From Pirellulales bacterium (GTDB lineage Bacteria; Planctomycetota; Planctomycetia; Pirellulales; JAEUIK01), in assembly GCA_019694455.1 (NCBI GenBank), contig JAIBBY010000001.1, forward strand, positions 1 to 64,000: 64,000 nucleotides of DNA, given 5' to 3'. Position 1 is the stretch's first letter, and the number at the start of each line of letters is the position of its first letter. The translations under genes and the position numbers were made by a program. Positions 36,373 through 45,628 of the stretch are shown here, piece by piece. The notes beneath the pieces are model-generated. The model was not told the origin of the DNA. It ran no database searches and saw only the letters and a program-made list of their open reading frames with translations.

Positions 36373-36713
36373 GCAGTTCGCCTGCGAATTGGCGTGGACG
36401 CATTGGCTAGAGGGACTCAGCGCGTGGGCTAATGCCGCGCGGGACCAATCGCCTGGGCCTGTTCGAGTTGTAGCGATTTTGCCGCTGCGACGATCGATAT
36501 GCCGCGAGTATTCGGTCATACGGCCAAGGGAAGTCGCACATTTGTGCAAATGACGCAAGTCGCATTGCAAGCACGACTTGCGCGGGGATAGTCGTGTGTA
36601 GTTGTCGCGGCGATGGCTTCGGCTCCAGAGTGGACAGCGATATACTTAGAAGACGCCCGCCCTCCGCCTGCTCGCCCGCCGGCACATTCTCTGGCTCCTC
36701 GAAGAGGTTTCCT
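36373..36713. other. Gap between the two ABC exporter operons
   Basis: 341 bases with no convincing gene. It holds two adjacent inverted repeats and a direct repeat at 36531-36582 and the likely promoter of the second exporter. Confidence 0.5.
36531..36582. promoter_or_regulatory. Adjacent inverted and direct repeats upstream of exporter 2
   Basis: GCACA-TT-TGTGC (36536-36547) is a perfect small dyad. CGCAAGTCG (36554-36562) and CGACTTGCG (36574-36582) are perfect 9-base arms. The word AAGTCGCA occurs directly at 36531 and 36557. The cluster stands 131 bases upstream of the TTG start of the ATPase gene and has no T-run, so it is more likely an operator region than a terminator. Confidence 0.4.
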
Positions 36714-37508
36714 TTGTCGCAACCCATGGCCATTGAGGTTTCGCAACTCACCAAGCGATTTGGCGAGGTGACGGCAGTCAACGCGTTGTCGTTTCATGCG
36801 GCGGCCGGCGAAATCCTGGGGCTATTGGGCGCCAACGGAGCGGGCAAGACGACCACCATCCAAATGATTTTGGGGCTGACCACTCCCACCAGCGGCAAGG
36901 CGCGGGTGCTGGGAATGGACATCCAGAAACACCGCCAGGCGATTTTGCAGAGGGTGAATTTTTCGAGCGCGTACATCTCGTTGCCATCGAACTTGACCGT
37001 GTGGGAAAACCTGTTTGTGTTTGCCCGGCTATACGGATTGCGAAAGCCGCAGTGCAAGATCAAAGATTTGGTCGAACGGTTCGAAGTGGAGCATACGCTC
37101 AAGCGCATCACGGGGAGCCTTTCGTCCGGGCAGCAGACGCGGGTTAATCTTTGCAAGGCGCTGCTCAACGATCCGGAGGTGTTGTTCCTCGATGAGCCGA
37201 CGGCAAGCCTCGATCCGGACATCGCCGAGAAGGTGCGCAGCAATTTGCTCGATATTCAGCACGAGCGGCGCCTGACGATCGTCTGGACATCGCACAACAT
37301 GAACGAGATCACCGAACTTTGCGATCGCGTGATCTTTTTGGCCAAGGGGAATCTGGTGACCGAGGGCTCACCGCACAGCATCATGCGCGAGCGACAGGCG
37401 CAGTCGCTGGAAGAGGTATTCATCTCGATCGCGCGGAATGGCGACGGATTGGACTACGAGTCGCGCCCGATCGCGACATCGTTAACGCGTTTGAAGGAGC
37501 CCGTTTAA
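36714..37508 (+). CDS. ABC transporter ATP-binding protein (ABC-2 exporter 2)
   Basis: 264 residues from a TTG at 36714, chosen because GAAGAGG lies six bases before it; the ATG at 36726 is 18 bases away from that site. Walker A is 'GANGAGKTTT', the signature is 'LSSGQQTRVNL' (an unusual Ser for Gly at the third position), Walker B 'VLFLDEPTASLD' and the switch region 'WTSHNMNE'. It resembles NatA/CcmA type subunits. The permease gene begins one base after its stop, so the two are coupled. Different in sequence from the exporter just upstream. Confidence 0.93.
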   Translation: MSQPMAIEVSQLTKRFGEVTAVNALSFHAAAGEILGLLGANGAGKTTTIQMILGLTTPTSGKARVLGMDIQKHRQAILQRVNFSSAYISLPSNLTVWENLFVFARLYGLRKPQCKIKDLVERFEVEHTLKRITGSLSSGQQTRVNLCKALLNDPEVLFLDEPTASLDPDIAEKVRSNLLDIQHERRLTIVWTSHNMNEITELCDRVIFLAKGNLVTEGSPHSIMRERQAQSLEEVFISIARNGDGLDYESRPIATSLTRLKEPV

Positions 37509-37509
37509 C

Positions 37510-38295
37510 ATGTGGCTTCGCGTGTCGGGATTAACGATGCGGTACCTGTTCTTGTACCGCCGGAGCCTGGTCCGAGCCGGAGAGATATTCTTTTGGCCAG
37601 TGATGGACCTCGTGGTATGGGGCTTTTTAACCGCGTATCTGAAGACGATGGTTGTGCCGCAGGCGGTAGTCTATTTACTGGGCGCCTTGATCTTTTGGGA
37701 CGTGCTGTACCGATCGCAACAGGCAATCACGCTGAGCGTGACCGAAGAGATCTGGACCAAGAATCTGCTTAACATATTTCTCTCGCCAGTGACGACCTTT
37801 GAGCTGATGCTATCGACCTGCATGATCGGGATCATCAAATCGCTGCTCACGGCCACCACGTTGGGGCTATTGGCGCTGATGTTTTATGACTTTAACCTGC
37901 TCGACGTCGGAATAGCGCTGGCGCCGTTCATGGCCAGCCTGCTTTTGTTTGGTTGGGCGGTGGGGATGTGCACCACGGCGCTAGTGCTGCGGTTCGGTCA
38001 ATCGGCCGAGGCGCTGGTGTGGGGGATTCCGTTTTTGATTCAACCGTTCTCGGCAGTGTTCTATCCGGTCGACGTGCTGCCCGGTTGGCTGCAAATCGTG
38101 GCGCGGGCATTGCCATCGACGTATGTGTTCGAGGGCATGCGACAGGCGCTAGACGGCGATGGATTGAACTGGTCGCAGCTATTGATTTCGTTTGGCCTGA
38201 ACGCCGTATATCTGGCGGCGGGCGCGACGTTTTTTGTATGGATGCTCGGCGTGGTGCGCGACCGCGGATACTTGAGTCGGCTGGGCATGGAGTAA
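37510..38295 (+). CDS. ABC-2 type permease (exporter 2)
   Basis: 261 residues with six membrane segments, for example 'FWPVMDLVVWGFLTAYLKTM', 'GIIKSLLTATTLGLLALMFY' and 'IALAPFMASLLLFGWAVGMC'. 'QPFSAVFYPVDVLPGWLQIV' and 'LPSTYVFEGMRQALDGDGL' are characteristic of NodJ/Wzm-like ABC-2 permeases. One base separates it from the ATPase stop. The substrate may be a polysaccharide or lipid, which is a family-level guess. The convergent phosphonatase gene ends 46 bases after it. Confidence 0.92.
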   Translation: MWLRVSGLTMRYLFLYRRSLVRAGEIFFWPVMDLVVWGFLTAYLKTMVVPQAVVYLLGALIFWDVLYRSQQAITLSVTEEIWTKNLLNIFLSPVTTFELMLSTCMIGIIKSLLTATTLGLLALMFYDFNLLDVGIALAPFMASLLLFGWAVGMCTTALVLRFGQSAEALVWGIPFLIQPFSAVFYPVDVLPGWLQIVARALPSTYVFEGMRQALDGDGLNWSQLLISFGLNAVYLAAGATFFVWMLGVVRDRGYLSRLGME

Positions 38296-38341
38296 CGACA
38301 GCAACCCGGCCAAAGCGCGCGGCGGGGCGAATGCTGGCGTC

Positions 38342-39163
38342 TCAGGGGCGATCGCCGGATTGAAGCCGCTCTTCGATTTCGACCAGCAAGCGCGGCAGGT
38401 CGGCTACCGAATCGACCACGTAGTGCGCGCCGGCGGCGAGCAGTTTTTGCCGCGCCGCGGCGAGGCGCGTGTGGCGTTCGCTCGTGGTTAGAGCGGCAAG
38501 TTCTTCGGCCGTGAGGCCCACTTCGCTGCCGGTAGCGACAACCCCCACGCTCCAGACGCCGGCATTGCGCCCTTCGCCAATATCGGGCTCGGTGTCGCCA
38601 ATCTTAATCACCGCCGCCGGGGGGAACACATCGAGCTGTTCCATCAGGCGAAAGATCATCCAGGGGGCGGGGCGACCGCGCTCGACATCGCCCGCCGAAA
38701 GGCTGGCGTCCGGCGCATAGCCCTGTTCGCGGGCGGTTTGATAGACCAGCGCGGCCGCTTCCTTGAAGAAGCCGGTGGTGGTGGCGATTTTGACATCGCG
38801 GCGGCGCAACTCGGCGACCGTTTCGAGAACGCCCGGCACAAGCCGGCTCACTGCCACCACACTGGCGAGCTGTTTGGGAATGAAGGCGGCATACAGTTGA
38901 TCTACGTCGGCCTCGGTCCAATCCCGGCCATGTTTTTGGCGCCAAGCGGCGGCGATTTCCTGTTGTTGCAACAGGGCGACAATGTGGTCTCGCTTGTGCA
39001 GCCCCATTGGCGCTCGGGCCTGGGGAGAGGTAATCGCAACCCCCGCCTCTTGGAAGGCGTCGATAAAGGGGGCGACCGGCGCGAAGCAGCCATGATCGAC
39101 GGTGGTGCCGGCCCAATCGAAGACGACGAGGCGAATGCGTGCGGAGGTTGTCGTATGCGGCAC
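38342..39163 (-). CDS. phnX: Phosphonoacetaldehyde hydrolase
   Basis: 273 residues from a GTG at 39163; an AGGAA ribosome site stands seven bases before it, and no ATG fits the family start. It belongs to the HAD superfamily: nucleophile Asp in 'VVFDWAGTTVD' (residue 16), cap-domain Schiff-base Lys in 'MGLHKRDHI' (residue 57), and the metal site 'IKIGDTEPDIGEGRNAG'. It converts phosphonoacetaldehyde to acetaldehyde and phosphate, the second step in using 2-aminoethylphosphonate. The partner aminotransferase (phnW) and a phosphonate transporter are not in the window. It is divergent from pdxJ. Confidence 0.93.
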   Translation of the reverse strand: MPHTTTSARIRLVVFDWAGTTVDHGCFAPVAPFIDAFQEAGVAITSPQARAPMGLHKRDHIVALLQQQEIAAAWRQKHGRDWTEADVDQLYAAFIPKQLASVVAVSRLVPGVLETVAELRRRDVKIATTTGFFKEAAALVYQTAREQGYAPDASLSAGDVERGRPAPWMIFRLMEQLDVFPPAAVIKIGDTEPDIGEGRNAGVWSVGVVATGSEVGLTAEELAALTTSERHTRLAAARQKLLAAGAHYVVDSVADLPRLLVEIEERLQSGDRP

Positions 39164-39379
39164 GATGGTTTCCTGCGGGTAGTTGCCAGCGAAAGTGAGC
39201 AGCGCTGGCCGGGACTCGGCCGCTGCACTCAATGCCTCCTCCCCTGACCGGCATTTGAAGGACAATTTAGCAGCGACGTCAGGGAGGCGAAAGGAGCCAG
39301 TTGGCGCGCCGACTGGCCGAGTATAATCGGCAGCTCGCAACAACATCATGCACCAGCCCAGAGCGCAATCGAGACATCC

Positions 39380-40090
39380 ATGGCGAAGTTGGGAGTGAAC
39401 ATCGATCACGTGGCCACTGTGCGGCAGGCGCGAAAGACCAACGAGCCCGATCCTGTGTGGGCGGCGGCGCTTGCTGAGTTGGGAGGCGCCGACGGCATTA
39501 CGGTGCATCTACGGGAGGATCGCCGGCACATTCAGGATCGCGATGTGCGCGTTCTGCGCGAGACGGTTGCCGTCAAGCTGAACCTGGAGTTGACGTTGGC
39601 CGACGACGTGTTGGCTTTGGCGTGCCAGTTGCGGCCCGATCAAGCAACAATCGTTCCGGAGCGTCGTGAAGAAGTCACGACCGAAGGAGGGCTGGACGCG
39701 GCGGGACAGCGAAAGCGTTTGTCAGAGGCGATGCGCCGACTCCAAGATGCCGGCATCTTGGTGAGCTTGTTCCTCGATCCCGAGACAGCGCAGATTGACG
39801 CCGCCCAACAACTTGGCGCCACGGCAGTGGAATTGCACACCGGGAAATACGCGTTGGCCCGGCATGCCGACGAACTGGAGCGGGAATTGGAGGCGTTGCG
39901 ATCGGCGGCGCAACAGATAGTGGCGGCGGGCATGACGCTGCACGCCGGCCACGGATTGACCTACCGCAATGTGCGGCCTGTCGCCACGATTCCGCAGATG
40001 GATGAGCTAAACATCGGCCACAGCATCGTGGCTCGCGCGCTCATGGTTGGTTTTCAGTCAGCCGTGCGGGAAATGAAGGAATTGATTTAA
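39380..40090 (+). CDS. pdxJ: Pyridoxine 5'-phosphate synthase
   Basis: 236 residues, the usual length. The N-terminus '[20 protein letters not shown]' and the pieces '[14 protein letters not shown]', '[10 protein letters not shown]' and '[18 protein letters not shown]' are diagnostic. It condenses 1-deoxyxylulose 5-phosphate with 3-amino-2-oxopropyl phosphate in the last step of vitamin B6 synthesis. It stands alone; the adjacent big secreted protein is unrelated. Good start at the ATG 39380. Confidence 0.97.
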   Translation: MAKLGVNIDHVATVRQARKTNEPDPVWAAALAELGGADGITVHLREDRRHIQDRDVRVLRETVAVKLNLELTLADDVLALACQLRPDQATIVPERREEVTTEGGLDAAGQRKRLSEAMRRLQDAGILVSLFLDPETAQIDAAQQLGATAVELHTGKYALARHADELERELEALRSAAQQIVAAGMTLHAGHGLTYRNVRPVATIPQMDELNIGHSIVARALMVGFQSAVREMKELI

Positions 40091-40264
40091 TAGCCGGCCT
40101 TCCGTGGAATCTGATTGCGGCGAGCGGTGGTGGCAATTAGTCTCGAATCTCATCCCAATTGGGGGAGCAAGGAGCATTCCGCCGAGCTGAGGCGGCGGAG
40201 ATCGCGACCTTTGGCGGAGTCGTCTGCCTCGCGCCCCTCTCACCGTTCAAAGCGCAATTGATCG

Positions 40265-43200
40265 ATGTCACAGCCCATTCGGCTATTCTCCCTGTCACAT
40301 CCGCGCCGTCGCGCGCTGCGGTGTGAGGTGTTGGAAGCGCGCCGGCTGATGCACGCCGGACATGAACATGATTCTGAGCAAGTGGAAGTCGTTGCGGCCG
40401 CGCTGGCCGGCACGCCACCTGCCACACCTGTAATCACCGAGCCGCTGACAGATGGCTTGACGCTCAATCCGGCCGACGTGCATATGGAGGCGCCGATTTA
40501 CTTCGACGCGGATGGCGACGCCCACCAATCGACTGATTGGGAGATTTGGTCCCTGGCTTCCAACCATCGCGTGTGGGTCACGGATGCGATCACCGGGTTG
40601 GAGCGGACACACACGCATCTGGGGGACGGCGTCTTTGAGAATGAATTGGCTGGACACACGCAGCTTGATTATCAAACCGATTATCAGTTGCGGGTTCGAT
40701 TCCGCGACTCGACCGGCGCCGTGAGCAATTGGGCGACACGCGAGTTTCAGACTGGCGCGCCCGCCACCGTGTTTTCATTGGCAATGCAAGATGTAACCAA
40801 TCAGCCAATATCTGAATGGCTAGATGGCGAATCGAATCCGATCGACCTGCCAGGCGGCGCCCAACCGGCCAGTTTGAGAATGGAGACATCCAATGCGGCG
40901 CTTTTGCTGGCGCTGGATGGGGCGAGCGGACCGAATCAGGTTGTCAATCCGGCCCCGTTGGCAGCGCATGGTGATGTACGGATCAAGCTGACGGCGGGAA
41001 CCTCGGGAGTGAATGTGGCCGCTTCGGTGCTATCGTTCACCGATAACTCGGGCGCTACGCGGTCTATTTACTTACCGAGCGTTAGTTTGCAGGCCGGCGC
41101 GCAAGCCATTTTTTGGGTGGCCGGGGACGGCAGCACCTACGTTGGGACCGCGGCGCAGACCGAGCCCGATTTCTCGCAGTTGGCACGAGCCTCGGCGCTG
41201 CCGTTCGTAGCGATCGAACCGGGATACGCAATTGACGAGTTCGCGGGCGGTTTTCAATTGCCGGTGAATATCGAGTTCTTGCCCAATCCAGGTCCGAATG
41301 CCAACGATCCGTTGTTTTACGTGACGGAGCTATACGGAACGATCAAGGTGGTCACCCGTGGTGGCGCGGTCTCGACTTACGCCACTGGCCTGTTGAACTT
41401 TAACCCAACGGGCAACTTTCCGGGCACGGGCGAGCAGGGGCTGGCTGGGATTGTGGTGGAGCCGGCGACAGGAGACGTGATCGTCTCGCTGCTTTACAGC
41501 AGCAACCCGGCGGATGAGCTAGCGCCTCACTACCCGAAAGTCATTCGCTTGCATTCCACTGATGGCGGGCGCACCGCTGCTACTCAATCGACCATCATCG
41601 ATATGGCAGGAGAGGAACAAGGCCAGTCGCATCAAATCTCGCATCTGTCGATCGGCCCCGATGGAAAGCTCTATGTACATATGGGGGATGGATTCGATCC
41701 TTCCACCTCGCTCAACCTGAACACTATGCGCGGCAAGATTCTGCGCATGAATCTGGATGGCACGGCAGCAACCGACAATCCGTTTTACGACGCAAATAAT
41801 GGCGTGTCTGCCGCTGATTACATCTACGCCTATGGTTTTCGCAATCCATTTGGCGGCGCTTGGCGAGCCGCCGACGGCAAACTCTACGAAGTGGAGAACG
41901 GACCCACTCGCGATCGCTTGGCGCAGGTAGTCGCTGGCGGCAACTATGGCTACAACGGCACCGACGAGAGCATGCTGACGGACGCGATCTATACATGGTC
42001 CCCCGCGCATGCGCCCGTGAACCTGACATTTATTCAGCCCGAAACATTTGGCGGCAGCTTGTTTCCGGTGGACCAGCAGGACCACTTATTTGTTACGGAA
42101 AGCGGTCCGACGTACGCAACAGGCCCGCAAATGCTGGGCAAGCGAATATCGGAGTTCGTTCTGGATGCGGCCGGCAATCTCGTCGAGGGACCGACGACGC
42201 TAGTGGAATACAACGGCGTGGGCAAAGGGACCATCGTGGGACTGGCCGCGGGTCCGGACGGCTTGTACTTCACCGAGTTGTACAAGGATCTCGGAGCCGG
42301 ATCACCGATCGAGGCTGGCGCCAGAATCTTCCGCGTGCGGTATCGCGGCCAAGCCGAGTTTAGCGCCGACGCGCAAACGGGCGTGCCAACGTTGACGACG
42401 CACTTCACCGATGCCTCCGACGTGCTGTCGCCAACTGGCTGGCTATGGGATTTTGGAGACGGAACGACCAGTACCGAACAAAACCCAACCCACTTGTACA
42501 CGCAGGCGGGCAACTATGATGTCACGCTGAGCGTCACCAGCGCCGCCGGAATCGCCACGATCCACAAGCCGGACTTCATTCATGTCGCCGTGATCAGCAG
42601 CGGCTTGATCGCCGAATACTACAACGAAAAGGATCTGTCGCAACTTGCCTTGGTGCGCAGCGACGCCACGATTGATTTTGATTGGAGCGAGGGTTCGCCC
42701 GACCCCAGCATGGCCAGCGACACATTTTCGGTTCGCTGGACCGGGCAAATCACGCCACAGTTTTCGCAAACGTACACGTTCTACGCGCGCAGCGATGACG
42801 GGGTGCGACTGTGGATTGATGGGCAGTTGGTCATTGATCAATGGGTGAGCCAGGCGCCGACCGAGGTCGCTGGCAGCATCGCATTGGTCGCCGGTAAGAG
42901 CTACTCCATACGCATGGAGTACTTTGACGATATGTTTGGCGCGGTGGCTCAGTTGTCCTGGTCGAGTCCGAGCGTCGCTAAGCAGATTGTCCCGGCCAGC
43001 GCGCTCTCGCCACCGAATCAATCGCCAACGGTGATTGGCGTCTCGCTGGGACGCGCGAATGGGCCGAGCTACGCGGTGCCCGCAGGGGGCGAACAACTGC
43101 GGCGCGTGCCGTTGGGGGGCGTGAATGAAGTGCAATTGACGTTCTCCGAAGCGATGAATGTCAATGCGTCGCATTTGACGCTGCGCGGCCCCGGCAACGT

Positions 43201-43912
43201 AGTGATTCCGCTGACGGGATTCGTCACGCAACCGGGCGCTATTGCAGGGACGGTGGTTGGCATCTGGAAGACAAGCGCACCCCTCGGCGCTGGACTGTAT
43301 ACGCTGGAACTTGCCGACACCATCGTCGATTCGCTTGGCAAGCGATTGGACGGCGAATGGGTCAATCCGCCGAGCGTTGGCGGCAGTGGCAGCGCTTTTC
43401 CATCTGGCAACGGAACCGCAGGTGGGAGTTTCAGCTTTCAATTTCGATTGCTGCCCGGCGACGCGAATGGGGACCAGCTAGTGAATGGCGCCGACTACAC
43501 TTCTTGGGCCGATCATTTTCAGCAAAGCAATCCGCCGCCAACCTTTGCTCAAGGAGACTTTAACGGTGACGGATTGGTGAACGGCGCCGACTACACATTG
43601 TGGGCAGATAACTTCATGCCGGCGGCAAGCGCTGCGCTACTGGTTGAAGAAACAGGGCCCGGCGCCGCCAAGGCGCCTGAGACAATCGTACTGCCGGCAT
43701 CTACTAGCGGCGCGACAAGACCAACGAACAACTCCGCTGCAAGAAACATCCTTGCCCGCGCGCAATTGGCGCGCGCCGCGTACTTTGCGCAATGGGAACA
43801 ACAAGCGGCAGGCCAGCGGGCGTGGTGGAGCCCCATCAGCTTGATCCGCTGGAGAATCATGGCGCGCAATGACAGTCCTGCGTCTTTCGGCGAGCGGTGG
43901 TCCGACGGCTAG
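40265..43912 (+). CDS. Giant secreted sugar-dehydrogenase-like protein with PKD, PA14 and dockerin-like parts
   Basis: 1215 residues. The N-terminus 'RRALRCEVLEARRLMHAG' is the planctomycete export-type leader seen in many large secreted proteins. Parts in order, by rough residue: a fibronectin-like/CARDB region to about 160; a beta region to 310; a six-bladed glucose/sorbosone-dehydrogenase-type propeller about 314-690 ('GFRNPFGGAWRAADGKLYEV'); a PKD domain about 705-775 ('WLWDFGDGTTSTEQNPTHLY'); a PA14 domain about 778-910 ('FYARSDDGVRLWIDGQLVID'); a SbsA-type Ig-like domain to 1055; and two EF-hand-like dockerin repeats ('GDANGDQLVNGADY', 'GDFNGDGLVNGADY') at 1062-1115. The last 100 residues are unassigned. 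Its action on carbohydrates at the surface is inferred. Confidence 0.92.
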   Translation: MSQPIRLFSLSHPRRRALRCEVLEARRLMHAGHEHDSEQVEVVAAALAGTPPATPVITEPLTDGLTLNPADVHMEAPIYFDADGDAHQSTDWEIWSLASNHRVWVTDAITGLERTHTHLGDGVFENELAGHTQLDYQTDYQLRVRFRDSTGAVSNWATREFQTGAPATVFSLAMQDVTNQPISEWLDGESNPIDLPGGAQPASLRMETSNAALLLALDGASGPNQVVNPAPLAAHGDVRIKLTAGTSGVNVAASVLSFTDNSGATRSIYLPSVSLQAGAQAIFWVAGDGSTYVGTAAQTEPDFSQLARASALPFVAIEPGYAIDEFAGGFQLPVNIEFLPNPGPNANDPLFYVTELYGTIKVVTRGGAVSTYATGLLNFNPTGNFPGTGEQGLAGIVVEPATGDVIVSLLYSSNPADELAPHYPKVIRLHSTDGGRTAATQSTIIDMAGEEQGQSHQISHLSIGPDGKLYVHMGDGFDPSTSLNLNTMRGKILRMNLDGTAATDNPFYDANNGVSAADYIYAYGFRNPFGGAWRAADGKLYEVENGPTRDRLAQVVAGGNYGYNGTDESMLTDAIYTWSPAHAPVNLTFIQPETFGGSLFPVDQQDHLFVTESGPTYATGPQMLGKRISEFVLDAAGNLVEGPTTLVEYNGVGKGTIVGLAAGPDGLYFTELYKDLGAGSPIEAGARIFRVRYRGQAEFSADAQTGVPTLTTHFTDASDVLSPTGWLWDFGDGTTSTEQNPTHLYTQAGNYDVTLSVTSAAGIATIHKPDFIHVAVISSGLIAEYYNEKDLSQLALVRSDATIDFDWSEGSPDPSMASDTFSVRWTGQITPQFSQTYTFYARSDDGVRLWIDGQLVIDQWVSQAPTEVAGSIALVAGKSYSIRMEYFDDMFGAVAQLSWSSPSVAKQIVPASALSPPNQSPTVIGVSLGRANGPSYAVPAGGEQLRRVPLGGVNEVQLTFSEAMNVNASHLTLRGPGNVVIPLTGFVTQPGAIAGTVVGIWKTSAPLGAGLYTLELADTIVDSLGKRLDGEWVNPPSVGGSGSAFPSGNGTAGGSFSFQFRLLPGDANGDQLVNGADYTSWADHFQQSNPPPTFAQGDFNGDGLVNGADYTLWADNFMPAASAALLVEETGPGAAKAPETIVLPASTSGATRPTNNSAARNILARAQLARAAYFAQWEQQAAGQRAWWSPISLIRWRIMARNDSPASFGERWSDG

Positions 43913-43935
43913 CCCTCCCCCCTTACAATGTCCAA

Positions 43936-45099
43936 TCACGCCGGGGGGTTGGGGTCGGGCTTTGGCTCCGCTGGCTTTTCCGCGGCCGGCTTCTCTTCTG
44001 GCTTGGGTTCGGCAGGTTTTTCTTCGGCGGGCGCGGCCTCGGCCGGTTTGTCCTCGGGCTTTGGCTCCGCAGGCGCCTGCTCGGCCGGCTTGGGCTCAGG
44101 CGGTGGCGGCGCCAACTCGGGGCCAAGCGTCTGGCTCATCGACGCCAGATCCCAGATACGGAGCGAGTCGCTTTGACTGCCAGACGCCAACAGCTTGCCA
44201 TCGGGCGCGTAGGCCAGTGCCCAGATGGTGCTTTTGTTGCCATACAGGACTGGCCCTGGGGCGCCGTTAGTCGCGTCCCAAAAGCGGATTGAACGATCGT
44301 ACCCGGCCGAGGCGAGTTGCTGGCCGGTGGGAGAAAAGCGAACCGTCGTGATCCAGTTGGTATGACCGGTGAGTGTGGCCTTGTTGGCGCCACTGGCGAC
44401 GTCCCAAAGTTTGATCGAGCGATCGCCGCCGGCGGAGGCGAGTGTTTGGCCATCGGCGGAAAAGGCCACTGACCAGACAGGCTCGGTGTGCCCTTCGAGC
44501 TTGAACTTCTCGGTATTGTTGCCGGTGTCCCAAACCTTGACGAGCTTGTCGCTGCCTGCGGTGGCGAGCAGTTTGCCATCGGGCGAATAGGCCAAGCCGC
44601 GGATCATTCCGGCATGCGCTGGTTCGATGATTGCTTTTTGCTGCGCCGCGGCGACATCCCAAAAGCGCGCTGTGCCATCTTCGCTCGACGACGCGAGGGT
44701 GAGGCCATCGGGCGCGAAGGCGAGTCCAGTCACCCAGTTCTTATGTCCGGCCAACGTGGCGCGCTCAGCCATTTTTTCAAGGTCCCAGAGTTTGATTTGA
44801 TGGTCATAGCTGCCAGTGGCCAGCAACTTGCCGTCTGGGGAATAAGCGACACACCAGACGGCGCTGGCGTGCCCATCCAAGGCGCGCTTCTCTTGGCCCG
44901 TTTTGGGATCCCACAGTTTGACCGTGCCGGGACGATAGAGCAGCGACTGACCGCCAACGGCCGCGAGCGTCGCGCCATCAGGAGAAAACGCCAGCGCGGT
45001 GATCCAGCCTGTGTACTGCGCGAGCGGAGGCTTTTCTTGTGCAGTGGCGACACTGGCTCCAACGATTGCGGCGAAGAGCAAGGCACAGGTAGCTCGCAT
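43936..45099 (-). CDS. Secreted seven-bladed WD40 protein
   Basis: 387 residues from the ATG at 45099, preceded by 'AAAGGGTCGATCA'. A signal peptide ends 'VGASVATAQ'. Seven WD40 units follow, each with 'F(S/A)PDG..LA' and 'W(D)' marks (for example 'AFAPDGLTLASSSEDGTARF'), enough for a closed propeller. The C-terminal 60 residues are a degenerate 'AEPKPEEKPA'-type tail, low-complexity and acidic. WD40 propellers in bacteria are protein-binding scaffolds. No kinase domain is fused here. The gene is convergent with the giant protein gene, 23 bases away. Confidence 0.92.
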   Translation of the reverse strand: MRATCALLFAAIVGASVATAQEKPPLAQYTGWITALAFSPDGATLAAVGGQSLLYRPGTVKLWDPKTGQEKRALDGHASAVWCVAYSPDGKLLATGSYDHQIKLWDLEKMAERATLAGHKNWVTGLAFAPDGLTLASSSEDGTARFWDVAAAQQKAIIEPAHAGMIRGLAYSPDGKLLATAGSDKLVKVWDTGNNTEKFKLEGHTEPVWSVAFSADGQTLASAGGDRSIKLWDVASGANKATLTGHTNWITTVRFSPTGQQLASAGYDRSIRFWDATNGAPGPVLYGNKSTIWALAYAPDGKLLASGSQSDSLRIWDLASMSQTLGPELAPPPPEPKPAEQAPAEPKPEDKPAEAAPAEEKPAEPKPEEKPAAEKPAEPKPDPNPPA

Positions 45100-45279
45100 T
45101 GATCGACCCTTTCGCAACTGGCAGCAGATGATGGCCCCGGCCATGGTGGTCTGCATGGCTTTTGCGATTCAATCGTAAACCGCCCGCAAGTCGACCGCCA
45201 GCGATTAGGCAGGTCGCCTTGTGAGAACCGCAGCGAACTTTACAATGCGAGCCCTAGTCGCGAACTGCTCGTTTCAACC

Positions 45280-45285
45280 AAGGAG
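45280..45285 (+). promoter_or_regulatory. Ribosome binding site of the 59-residue gene
   Basis: AAGGAG stands eight bases before a GTG. It settles the start of the small lysine-rich protein gene, which lacks an ATG in this position. Confidence 0.7.
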
Positions 45286-45293
45286 TCGACAAC

Positions 45294-45473
45294 GTGGGTG
45301 GTCCTATAGTACGGTCGGGAGCTTCGCCGGAGTTCTCGGAGAATTGGGATCGGATTTTCGGGGGCAAGAAGAAGGCCGCCGCCAAGCCCGCAAAGCCGGC
45401 CAAGAGCACGAAGAAGAAGAGCGCTGCCCCAAAGCAGGCGATCAAGAAGACCGCGAAGAAGAAGTCGAAGTAG
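45294..45473 (+). CDS. Small lysine-rich protein, 59 residues
   Basis: A GTG start with a strong AAGGAG site. The N-terminus reads 'MGGPIVRSGASPEFSENWDR', followed by 'IFGGKKKAAAKPAKPAKSTK', and the last 35 residues are almost only Lys, Ala, Pro and Ser. I recall similar 'PIVR.G..PEF..NWD..FG' proteins in other planctomycetes as conserved hypotheticals of unknown function. The tail looks like nucleic-acid-binding histone-H1-type tails, which is inference. A 10-pair hairpin follows the gene. Confidence 0.7.
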   Translation: MGGPIVRSGASPEFSENWDRIFGGKKKAAAKPAKPAKSTKKKSAAPKQAIKKTAKKKSK

Positions 45474-45512
45474 GCCGAGCGCGAGTGTTGCCGCGCCCAG
45501 AAAAGCCGGACA

Positions 45513-45544
45513 CCGATGGTGGGCCCCCCTGAGTCCACCATCGG
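45513..45544. terminator. Hairpin between convergent genes
   Basis: CCGATGGTGG and CCACCATCGG form a perfect 10-pair stem with a 12-base loop. Only a short T-run follows on the plus strand, so termination strength is uncertain. It lies between the small lysine-rich gene and the end of the DUF11 gene and could serve both strands. Confidence 0.5.
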
Positions 45545-45628
45545 CGCCGTTTGAAATCGGATTGCGAGCGGCCGCAGCGCTGTGCTGTCAGTCGACGTTC
45601 GATCGACCGACAGGCGACTTACGATGGC

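Noticed and set aside
42443-43441. 332-codon frame opposite the giant secreted protein
   Set aside because: Antisense to conserved PA14 and Ig-like parts; no start site or motif.
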